A DNA stretch of 64,000 nt from RBG-13-43-22 sp040755035 (GTDB taxonomy: Bacteria > Desulfobacterota > RBG-13-43-22): contig JBFMBU010000082.1 in NCBI GenBank assembly GCA_040755035.1, positions 1 to 64,000 on the forward strand, in the 5' to 3' direction. The position numbers were made by a program, and so were the translations under genes. A model generated the notes under the pieces. The model saw only the letters and a program-made list of their open reading frames with translations, ran no database searches and was not told the DNA's origin. Each line of letters opens with the position of its first letter. Position 1 is the first letter of the stretch. Below are positions 8,099 to 15,120 of this stretch, piece by piece.

Positions 8099-8389
8099 AT
8101 GGATTTCGTATGGGATGAAACAAAGCGAAAATTGAATATTAAAAAGCATGGGATTGATTTCATTGATTCCCCAAAGATTTTTGCTGGATATACTCTTACT
8201 GCTGAAGATGACCGTTATGATTACGGAGAAGATCGTTTTGTCACACTTGGAACTCTGGATGGCAGAGTGGTGGTAGTTGTCCACACCGAATCCACAACAT
8301 TCATAAGAGTTATTTCTATTAGAAAGGCGACCAGAAATGAAGAAAAAGCATATTTCTCCCAAATCCCTGACAGACTGGGAACGAGTTGA
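8099..8389 (+). CDS. brnT: BrnT family toxin (type II toxin-antitoxin)
   Basis: The start MDFVWDETKRKLNIKKHGID, then GYTLTAEDDRYDYGEDRFVTLG, VVVVVHTE and FIRVISIRKATRNEEKAYF, are the conserved blocks of BrnT, a RelE-fold ribonuclease toxin. The catalytic Lys/His/Asp/Arg set is present. At 96 residues the length is normal. brnA overlaps its 3' end by 53 bp, the usual toxin-first order of this family. The promoter places the transcription start almost at the ATG, so translation may be leaderless and weak, keeping toxin output below antitoxin. Confidence 0.9.
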   Translation: MDFVWDETKRKLNIKKHGIDFIDSPKIFAGYTLTAEDDRYDYGEDRFVTLGTLDGRVVVVVHTESTTFIRVISIRKATRNEEKAYFSQIPDRLGTS

Positions 8390-8615
8390 TAGATCACAAA
8401 AAAAGGGGGTTGATTATTCTGACAGCCCGGAGGTAACCCCTGAAATGTTTGCCAAAGCTATTCTGAGAAAAGGGCTGAAACCAGTAGCACGAAAAAGCCA
8501 GGTAACGTTACGGATCGACGAGGAGGTCTTAGCCTGGTTTAAAAAACAGGGAGTTGGTTATCAAACACGGATCAACTCATTGTTAAAAGCCTATAAAGAG
8601 GCCCACCAAAACTAA
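8337..8615 (+). CDS. brnA: BrnA family antitoxin
   Basis: A 92-residue protein with the DYSDSPEVTPEMFAKA stretch that contacts BrnT and a C-terminal ribbon-helix-helix, VTLRIDEEVLAWFKKQG, followed by YQTRINSLLKAY. BrnA neutralises BrnT and represses the operon by binding tandem operator sites, which are visible upstream of brnT. The ATG lies inside brnT. The pair is intact and likely functional. Confidence 0.9.
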   Translation: MKKKHISPKSLTDWERVDRSQKKGVDYSDSPEVTPEMFAKAILRKGLKPVARKSQVTLRIDEEVLAWFKKQGVGYQTRINSLLKAYKEAHQN

Positions 8616-8646
8616 CGTCAACCCCCAAAATGGTTGGGCAGAAAGT

Positions 8647-9195
8647 ATGAAACCGGAATTGGTGAAAATGGGATACGCCGTCGAATTATTCATGGACGAT
8701 GAACAGGCGGTTAGGATAATCCAGGCCTTTGAGATTACTGACTCCATATTGCTTAAAATCGGGGCGTCTCCGCATATTGCGCTGGCCCTTTTCGACGAGG
8801 TCGATATTACATTATTGTGTGATATCGTTTCCGCTTTTGTTCAAGGGGTAAAACCGATCAAACTCCGTTTCGGATCGATCGGGATTTTCCCAGGTAATGA
8901 AAATACCCTTTTCCTGGCCCCTGTGGTTACCAGGGAGCTTTTAGCCCTGCATCATACTCTGCATAAAAGGCTTGGGGAAAACAACCTTCAAGGATCGCCC
9001 CTTTATCACCCCGGCTCATGGGTCCCTCATTTAACCATTACCATGGAGGAGCCTTGGGACGAGTGTATCAAAAACTTGGAATTAATCCGAAGCTTAGAAC
9101 TTTTTGACGACTATCTATTTAACCGAATGGACATTGTTGAATTCCGGCCTGTAAAAAAAATTGCCGAATTCAAACTTGGTCAAGGGTGTACTTGA
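8647..9195 (+). CDS. 2'-5' RNA ligase / cyclic phosphodiesterase superfamily protein
   Basis: A 182-residue protein with two H-x-T/A type motifs: SPHIALALFDEVD near residue 43 and VPHLTITME near residue 128. These supply the two catalytic histidines of the 2H phosphoesterase fold. The first motif has Ala instead of Thr/Ser, a tolerated variant whose activity cannot be guaranteed. Family members act on RNA 2',3'-cyclic phosphates or small-molecule cyclic phosphates. The methyltransferase gene begins just downstream, suggesting one transcript. Confidence 0.75.
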   Translation: MKPELVKMGYAVELFMDDEQAVRIIQAFEITDSILLKIGASPHIALALFDEVDITLLCDIVSAFVQGVKPIKLRFGSIGIFPGNENTLFLAPVVTRELLALHHTLHKRLGENNLQGSPLYHPGSWVPHLTITMEEPWDECIKNLELIRSLELFDDYLFNRMDIVEFRPVKKIAEFKLGQGCT

Positions 9196-9206
9196 AAGGG
9201 ATAACA

Positions 9207-9965
9207 ATGGCTGGAGTCTATGACCATCCAAAATATTATGAAGTGGCTTTTTCCTTTCGAAATATCCCCCAGGAAGTGGATGTCTTTGAGGAATGTATAC
9301 GCCGTTATGCCCGGGTTCCGGTAAAGACCTTCCTGGAACTGGCCTGCGGAAACGGACCGCATCTGAATGAGCTCATCCACCGGAATTATCGGTATATCGG
9401 TCTTGACCTGAACGAGCATATGCTTGAATTTACCCGCCGTAAGATATCTAACCCCAACCAAGCCACTCTGAGCAAAGGCGATCTGTGCCGTTTCACCCTG
9501 AAGGAATCGGCCGAGTTTGCCTTCATTGCCCTGGGATCGCTCTTTGCCAAAAACACTGCCGATTTAATAGATCATTTCCGCTCTGTGGCCGGCGCCATCT
9601 CTCCCGGTGGTTTGTATCTGCTGGACTGGTGTGTGTATTTCTCCTCCCGGTATGAGGTAGAAGAAAAATGGGAAATTGAGCAGGATGAAATTCTAGTACA
9701 GACCACAGTGAACGGCAAAATAGTTGATCCCGTTGAGCAGATTTACGAAGAGGCGATTACTCTGGAAGTGACGGATAACAGACCAAAATCAACATACAAG
9801 GGGGTTGACTATAAGCGAATTATCTATCCCCAGGAGTTTCTCTTGATGGTCGAACATAAGACCGAGTTTGAATTTATCGGCTGGTGGAACAACTGGAATT
9901 TGGGTGACCCTCTTCCGAGCCCAAACCCTATTACCCGTCCCATAGTGTTGCTCCGTAGACGATAG
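9207..9965 (+). CDS. Class I SAM-dependent methyltransferase
   Basis: Motif I is FLELACGNGPHLNEL, followed by YIGLDLNEHMLE (acidic residue binding the SAM ribose), a GDLCRF motif II region and LSPGG-like AISPGGLYLLDW. This is the Rossmann methyltransferase fold, with a C-terminal beta-rich extension that includes EFIGWWNNW. The start at 9207 is chosen for the GAAAGGG site 6 bases upstream; an upstream in-frame start at 9186 would overlap the RNA-ligase-like gene. The acceptor substrate is unknown. Confidence 0.85.
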   Translation: MAGVYDHPKYYEVAFSFRNIPQEVDVFEECIRRYARVPVKTFLELACGNGPHLNELIHRNYRYIGLDLNEHMLEFTRRKISNPNQATLSKGDLCRFTLKESAEFAFIALGSLFAKNTADLIDHFRSVAGAISPGGLYLLDWCVYFSSRYEVEEKWEIEQDEILVQTTVNGKIVDPVEQIYEEAITLEVTDNRPKSTYKGVDYKRIIYPQEFLLMVEHKTEFEFIGWWNNWNLGDPLPSPNPITRPIVLLRRR

Positions 9966-9988
9966 CCCCTCCTCCGGGGATTAAAAAA

Positions 9989-10192
9989 ATGGACACCAAA
10001 AGCCAGAACAAGAAGGGTATTAAAATCGAGGCCAAGAAATGTATTTATTATAGGGAAGATGATATGTTGGTCGGTTGACTTGAACAGTATCCGGATTATA
10101 GAACCCAAGGGGAGACACTTGAAGAGCTCGAAGAAAACCTCAAAGATAGTTACCTGAATTTCATGATAACACTGCCCGCAAATGATAAGTAA
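9989..10192 (+). pseudogene. HicB-like antitoxin gene with in-frame TGA
   Basis: The frame from ATG 9989 reads IEAKKCIYYREDDMLVG, then TGA at 10076-10078, then LEQYPDYRTQGETLEELEEN and LKDSYLNF, ending at TAA 10190-10192. The block G-W-L-x-x-Y-P-D-Y-x-T-Q-G-x-T-L-E-E-L is the heart of HicB-type partial RNase H antitoxins; the TGA stands exactly where Trp (TGG) is expected. It is a single-base nonsense mutation with both halves otherwise intact, or a rare read-through. No HicA toxin gene is adjacent. Confidence 0.7.
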
Positions 10193-10460
10193 CCAAGAAT
10201 CCGGTAATACATTAAAAGCATTTTATGAGGCAGAAGGCGAAGTCCGGTCGATCTTTTCCGGTAAAGCGGCGGATTATGTAAGGTCCCGGCCGGATTATCC
10301 CCCTGCACTGTTTGAGACCCTGAAAGGTCTTTGTCCGCCGGCAGAAGGGGCGGCCATAGCCGCCTATCGGGACCGGTCGGACGTTGCCAAGTTCTTTGGG
10401 TCTTCCAGAACCGAACAATTCTCCGACCCCACGTCCAGTATCTTTAGGCAGGATATAGTA
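10182..10460 (+). pseudogene. Internally deleted SAM methyltransferase remnant fused to the esterase frame
   Basis: The open frame upstream of the esterase encodes SIFSGKAADYVRSRPDYPPA and LFETLKGLCPP, the typical N-terminus of a class I methyltransferase. Where motif I should follow, it jumps to AAYRDRSDVAKFFGSSRTEQ, which resembles a distal FFG block of the same family. The glycine-rich SAM loop is gone, so this is a deletion scar kept in frame with the esterase gene. Homology of the second segment is recognised by eye only. Confidence 0.55.
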
Positions 10461-11462
10461 ATGACAGAAGGCAAAAAAAAGAACATGATTTGGTCGGTAG
10501 GGATTGCCTTCCTTTTTTGTTGCTTTCTCCTTCCTTTTACCCCGCAGGGCAGTTATTCCCAGAACATCCGAGGAGGACCGGGTATTCAGACGTTTAACCT
10601 ATCCGTAAAAGGGATAGAGCGGTCTTACCTTATTTATGTACCGGCTTCCTATAACCGGCAGAAGCCGATGCCCTTGGTCATCATGCTTCATGGAGGAGGG
10701 GGAACCGGCCAGGCCGCCATGTGGGAAACGGGCTGGGCGGAGAAAGCTGAAAAGGAAGGATTCATAGCTGCCTTCCCCAATGCCAAGGCGGCCAACCCTG
10801 AAAAGCCAAGCCATTTTTCCAGGAATCCACAGCTTTGGAACGACGGCTCCGACCGTTTTTACCCCGGCCAAGCGGCCCCCGATGATGTGGGCTTCCTGGC
10901 TGCTATGCTGGACGATCTCTATGCCCGATACCCTTATGATAAAGGCCGGGTGTTTATAACCGGTTTTTCCAATGGGGCTTCCATGAGTTTCTTGGCTGCC
11001 GCCAAAATGCCGGATCGTATTGCCGCCATTGCTCCGGTGGCTGGGGCATTGTGGTTCGATCCGCCGATATTAAAGCCCCCAGTCCCCCTGTGCTACATCA
11101 CCGGTACGGCGGATCCTTTAAATATCATAGAAGGAGGTGTCCCCAGACTGGCCAGCGGCGGGAGTGACCGGGTGCGGGCCAAGGCAAAGCCACCGGTGAA
11201 AGATTCCATCCTAAAGTGGGCTAAGGCTTTAGAGTGCCCTGAAGCACCAAAAATATCCGAAGAAAACGGGGTACGTACCGAAACCTATTCTCCCGGACAG
11301 GAGGGCTCGGAGGTAGTCTATATTGCCGTCGAAGGGTTGGGCCACATCTGGCCCGGAGGCCGCAGCTTGCTTCCGGAGTCTATGGTTGGAAAGACCTCAA
11401 AAAAAATTAAGGCCAACGAGGTCATTTGGGATTTCTTCAAGAAACACAAAAGGTCCCCTTAG
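10461..11462 (+). CDS. Secreted esterase, PHB-depolymerase/LpqC-type alpha/beta hydrolase
   Basis: The N-terminus has a basic start, MTEGKKKN, and the hydrophobic core IWSVGIAFLFCCFLLPF, a signal peptide that would export it. The mature part has the oxyanion loop VIMLHGGGGTG, the nucleophile elbow ITGFSNGASMS (G-x-S-x-G with Ser), an acid in ITGTADPLN and the histidine in GLGHIWPGG. This is the esterase-PHB family that cleaves polyesters or feruloyl/acetyl esters. ATG 10461 is chosen because the frame upstream is a methyltransferase scar that would block export. It stands alone before the DUF1786 gene. Confidence 0.85.
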   Translation: MTEGKKKNMIWSVGIAFLFCCFLLPFTPQGSYSQNIRGGPGIQTFNLSVKGIERSYLIYVPASYNRQKPMPLVIMLHGGGGTGQAAMWETGWAEKAEKEGFIAAFPNAKAANPEKPSHFSRNPQLWNDGSDRFYPGQAAPDDVGFLAAMLDDLYARYPYDKGRVFITGFSNGASMSFLAAAKMPDRIAAIAPVAGALWFDPPILKPPVPLCYITGTADPLNIIEGGVPRLASGGSDRVRAKAKPPVKDSILKWAKALECPEAPKISEENGVRTETYSPGQEGSEVVYIAVEGLGHIWPGGRSLLPESMVGKTSKKIKANEVIWDFFKKHKRSP

Positions 11463-11560
11463 GAAAAAAGAAACGGGGTTCACTGCTGGTTTGGGGATAA
11501 GGCCCCTTTTCTCAAAACGGACTCTTGTGTTATCATAAATCAAGAAACGTGGCCAATCCA

Positions 11561-12625
11561 ATGAAAAAGAACAAGACTCAATCCATCCTGACCCTGGATA
11601 TCGGTGGCGGGACCCAGGACCTGCTGGTCTGGAGTGAAGGGGAGTCGTTGGAAAACTCCCTGCAGTGCATCCTGCCTTCCCCCACGATCATGATCGGGCG
11701 CAGAATCCAGAGGGCTACACAAGAGGGTAAGCCCATCTTTCTCACCGGCTATTTGATGGGAGGAGGGTCCTCCTCCGAGGCGGTTCGTAATCATTTGAAA
11801 GCGGGTTGTCCGGTTTTTGCCCGGCCCCAGGCGGCCTTGACTATTCATGATGATTTGGACCAGGTGACCCGGATGGGGATTCAATTCATTGAGGCAGCCC
11901 CGCCCGGGGCGGTCGAGATCAAGACGGGAGACATTCAGGAAGAGGCCCTGGTCGGCCTCTTTGAATCCTTCGATTTGGACCTGCCGGAGGTTCGTTTAGT
12001 GGCCGTGCAGGATCATGGCTTTGCCCCGCGGGAGAGCAACCGACGCTTTCGGTTTAAACAATGGGAGGTTTTTCTATCTTCAGAAAAACCCTTGGAAGCC
12101 CTTCTCTATCAAGATATCCCGGCCCATCTGACACGGATGAGGGCGGTCCAACAAACCTGGCCTCAGGCCCTGGTCATGGATACGGGGGCGGCGGCCATAC
12201 TGGGAGCCCTGGAGGACGATCGGCTGTCGGAAGATGATGCCTCCTCCCGCCTGATCGTCAATATCGGCAATGAGCACACCCTGGCGGCTTGGATGATCGA
12301 AGGTCAATTAAAGGGAATTTTTGAGCACCACACCTTTTTTATGCAGAAAGAAAAATTGATGGCCCAGTTGCAGGATTTCGTTTCCGGCCGCCTGTCCAAT
12401 GAACAGGTCCTTGAGGAAAAAGGTCATGGTTGTCTTAATCTTGCTCCTTGGTCCGGACGGTTTCCGCTCTTGATTGTTACCGGTCCTCGCCGGGGAATAC
12501 TGGCCGGCACCCAGGCGCTTAAAGCCGCCCCTTTCGGCAATATGATGCTCAGCGGTTGTTTTGGGTTGCTTAGGGCATATGGTTATATTAAAAATAGGCT
12601 TGAGGAAAAAAAACCCTTACCATAG
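11561..12625 (+). CDS. DUF1786 family protein (actin/hexokinase-like ATPase fold)
   Basis: The start ILTLDIGGGTQDLLVW resembles the phosphate-1 loop of the ASKHA ATPase fold, and SRLIVNIGNEHTLAAW near residue 230 resembles phosphate-2. The sequence VQDHGFAPRESNRRFRF and the C-terminal TGPRRGILAG with GCFGLLRAY are characteristic of DUF1786, once annotated as a pyruvate formate-lyase-activating-like protein on weak grounds. It is common in anaerobic Desulfobacterota and archaea. ATG 11561 is chosen over TTG 11525 by homology start. Biochemical role unknown. Confidence 0.7.
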   Translation: MKKNKTQSILTLDIGGGTQDLLVWSEGESLENSLQCILPSPTIMIGRRIQRATQEGKPIFLTGYLMGGGSSSEAVRNHLKAGCPVFARPQAALTIHDDLDQVTRMGIQFIEAAPPGAVEIKTGDIQEEALVGLFESFDLDLPEVRLVAVQDHGFAPRESNRRFRFKQWEVFLSSEKPLEALLYQDIPAHLTRMRAVQQTWPQALVMDTGAAAILGALEDDRLSEDDASSRLIVNIGNEHTLAAWMIEGQLKGIFEHHTFFMQKEKLMAQLQDFVSGRLSNEQVLEEKGHGCLNLAPWSGRFPLLIVTGPRRGILAGTQALKAAPFGNMMLSGCFGLLRAYGYIKNRLEEKKPLP

Positions 12626-12659
12626 ACCTTGTGTCGTAACCATTTTTTTATAAACGCTC

Positions 12660-14684
12660 ATGGACCGATCGGAAGAAAAAAGGATCCAGGAACTCCGCAA
12701 GGACCTGCATTATCAGAATTATCGCTATTATGTTCTGGATGATCCGGAGATCTCCGATGCCCAGTATGACCGCCGGCTAAGGGAATTGGCCGATCTGGAA
12801 GCACGGCATCCGGAGTGGATCACCCCGGATTCACCCACCCAGCGCGTCGGAGCCCAACCGTCTGAAAAGTTCCAGACCGTATCCCACTCCATTCCCATGC
12901 TCAGTCTGGAAAACGGTTTTGATTTCGAGGAGGTGCGGGAATTCGACCTCCGTCTGAAGCGATTCCTAAAGGATGAGCGGGAGATCGAATATACGGCTGA
13001 ACCGAAAATGGACGGCCTGGCCATTGAACTGATTTATGATAAGGGGACCCTGATCCAGGCTTCCACCAGGGGTGATGGACAGGTGGGGGAGGATATCACT
13101 CTGAATGTGCGGACCATCCCTGCCGTTCCCTTGAGGCTCATGGATTCGGCCCACCATCCCCCGGATCGACTGGAGGTTCGGGGGGAGGTCTTTATCAAAC
13201 TTCAGGATTTTAAAACATTCAACCTCAAAAGGGAGCAAGCGGGGGAAACCCCTTTTGCCAATCCCAGGAATGCCGCTGCCGGTTCGCTCCGTCAGTTGGA
13301 TCCCCGTATTACGGCCCAGCGACCTTTACATTTTTTTGCCTACGGCCTGGGAAGGGTCACCGGTTATATTTTCCAGACCCAGTGGGAGGTCCTTCAGACA
13401 CTGCCCTATTGGGGCCTTCCGGTCAACCCCCTGATCCGTCTCTGTCCTGACATCGAAACCGCATTAGCCTTTTGTCAGGAGATGGAGCTTCGTCGACACG
13501 CCCTCCCTTATGAAATTGACGGGGTGGTATTAAAGGTCAATCCCTTTCCCTTGCAGGACCGCTTGGGGATCAAATCGAGGAGTCCCCGCTGGGCCCTGGC
13601 CTATAAATTTCAACCTTCACAGGAAACAACCCAGGTGCTCAATATCGATGTCCAGGTGGGACGAACCGGGACACTAACACCCGTGGCCCTTTTAAAACCC
13701 GTTATTGTCGGAGGGGTGGAGGTCAGCCGGGCGACCCTGCACAACCAGGACGAACTGGAGCGCAAGGATATTCGTATTGGAGACACCGTCATCATACAAC
13801 GGGCCGGGGAAGTTATTCCTGAAGTGGTCAAGGTCGTCTCCTCCCTGCGTCGGGGCGATGAAAAACCATTCCTCCTGCCGGAAAGATGCCCGGTCTGTGG
13901 ATCCCCGGTGGTCCGGCTGCCCGGTGAAGCGGCCCATCGCTGCTCCAATCCCAATTGCCCGGCCCAAATCAAGGAATCGATCCGCCATTTTGCCTCCAAG
14001 GGGGCCATGGATATAGACGGACTGGGGGAGAAACTGGTGGATCAGTTAGTGGAAAAAGGGCTTATCCGGGATTACGGGGATATTTATTTCCTTTCCCGCG
14101 ATAGCCTGATCCCCCTGGAACGGCTGGCGGAAAAATCGGCCGACAACCTGATCCAGGCCGTGGAGCAGAGTAAAAAAACAAATCTGAACCGGTTTATTTA
14201 TGCCCTGGGAATCCGACATGTGGGGGAGCATCTTTCCTCCTTACTGGCCAATCATTTCGGTTCCTTGTCGGCCTTGATGGCGATCCCGGAAGAAACCTTA
14301 CTGGCCATCAAGGAAGTCGGCCCTCAGGTAGCCCGCAGCATCCGGACTTTTTTTGATAATCCCAAAAACCTGGAAGTGATCTCCAAGATAATGGCCGCCG
14401 GGGTTGAGATCAGAACAGAAAGGCCTTCAACCACCCAACCCCTTTCAGGAAAGGTTTTTGTCCTTACCGGGCGGCTGGAGGGGATGAGCCGGGACCAGAC
14501 CAAGAAAAGGATCGAAGCCCTGGGAGGCAAGGTCGCCGCCCAGGTCAGCGCCAGGGTGGATTATGTCCTTGTCGGGGGAGATCCAGGTTCCAAACTGGAG
14601 CGGGCCAGGGAACTTAACGTAACTGTTTTATCAGAAAAAGAATTTTTGGATTTGGTCGGAGAGGGTGGCGGAGAAGGAGTCTGA
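12660..14684 (+). CDS. ligA: NAD-dependent DNA ligase LigA
   Basis: A complete 674-residue bacterial replicative ligase. The order is an Ia domain with YDRRLRELADLE and an adenylation domain with the catalytic lysine K116 in EPKMDGLA. The OB fold includes VQVGRTGTLTPVA, and the zinc finger is CPVCGSPV with CSNPNCP. The helix-hairpin-helix block includes MDIDGLGEKLVDQL, and a C-terminal BRCT domain begins GKVFVLTGRLEGM. It seals nicks using NAD+. It is followed after a single base by acyP, so the two are probably co-translated. Confidence 0.97.
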   Translation: MDRSEEKRIQELRKDLHYQNYRYYVLDDPEISDAQYDRRLRELADLEARHPEWITPDSPTQRVGAQPSEKFQTVSHSIPMLSLENGFDFEEVREFDLRLKRFLKDEREIEYTAEPKMDGLAIELIYDKGTLIQASTRGDGQVGEDITLNVRTIPAVPLRLMDSAHHPPDRLEVRGEVFIKLQDFKTFNLKREQAGETPFANPRNAAAGSLRQLDPRITAQRPLHFFAYGLGRVTGYIFQTQWEVLQTLPYWGLPVNPLIRLCPDIETALAFCQEMELRRHALPYEIDGVVLKVNPFPLQDRLGIKSRSPRWALAYKFQPSQETTQVLNIDVQVGRTGTLTPVALLKPVIVGGVEVSRATLHNQDELERKDIRIGDTVIIQRAGEVIPEVVKVVSSLRRGDEKPFLLPERCPVCGSPVVRLPGEAAHRCSNPNCPAQIKESIRHFASKGAMDIDGLGEKLVDQLVEKGLIRDYGDIYFLSRDSLIPLERLAEKSADNLIQAVEQSKKTNLNRFIYALGIRHVGEHLSSLLANHFGSLSALMAIPEETLLAIKEVGPQVARSIRTFFDNPKNLEVISKIMAAGVEIRTERPSTTQPLSGKVFVLTGRLEGMSRDQTKKRIEALGGKVAAQVSARVDYVLVGGDPGSKLERARELNVTVLSEKEFLDLVGEGGGEGV

Positions 14685-14685
14685 T

Positions 14686-14964
14686 ATGGAAAAGATTTCA
14701 GCGCAGGTGGTTATTCACGGATGGGTCCAGGGGGTATATTTCCGGGCCTTCACCAGGGATCAGGCCAGATCCCTGGGGCTTACCGGCTGGGTTCGAAATC
14801 GGCCTGATGGGAAGGTAGAGGCCTGTTTTGAAGGAGATAAAGAAAAAGTGGATCAAATGGTGGCCTGGTGTCACCGCGGATCACCGTCTTCCCGGGTGGA
14901 GCAGGTGGAAGTATCCCTGGGCCCTTGGTCTGGGGCCTTTGATTCTTTTGAAATCCGCTATTAG
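14686..14964 (+). CDS. acyP: Acylphosphatase
   Basis: The 92-residue protein has the signature HGWVQGVYFRAFTRDQA, whose arginine binds the phosphate, and GLTGWVRNRPDGKVEACFEG with the catalytic Asn in RNRPDG. This hydrolyses acyl-phosphates such as carbamoyl or acetyl phosphate. ATG 14686 is selected because GGAG lies 6 bases upstream at the end of ligA. The alternative ATG at 14665 lies inside ligA and lacks a good site. Confidence 0.93.
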   Translation: MEKISAQVVIHGWVQGVYFRAFTRDQARSLGLTGWVRNRPDGKVEACFEGDKEKVDQMVAWCHRGSPSSRVEQVEVSLGPWSGAFDSFEIRY

Positions 14965-15044
14965 TGAGATTTGGACCCCAAAACGATGAACCCGGAATCT
15001 AACAAACAGCCTTAATCACTTCTATTCATATTTCAAATATTTAT

Positions 15045-15073
15045 TTGACACAAGGCTTGATTTTTGGTAAATA
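15045..15073 (+). promoter_or_regulatory. Promoter of the thrS-infC-rpmI-rplT cluster
   Basis: TTGACA at 15045-15050 and TAAATA at 15068-15073 are separated by 17 bases. Transcription would start near 15080, leaving a leader of about 40 bases before thrS. No T-box or hairpin is evident in the leader. The thrS ATG overlaps the TGA of a three-codon ATG-CAT-AAT-TGA mini-frame at 15110-15121. Confidence 0.65.
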
Positions 15074-15120
15074 AAAAGTTTGTTTTTATTCCTTTCTATA
15101 GTAAAAAAGATGCATAATTG

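Noticed and set aside
10076..10078. TGA as selenocysteine or Trp recoding in hicB-like gene
   Set aside because: No SECIS-like hairpin was recognised and other genes use TGA as stop; a nonsense mutation is simpler.
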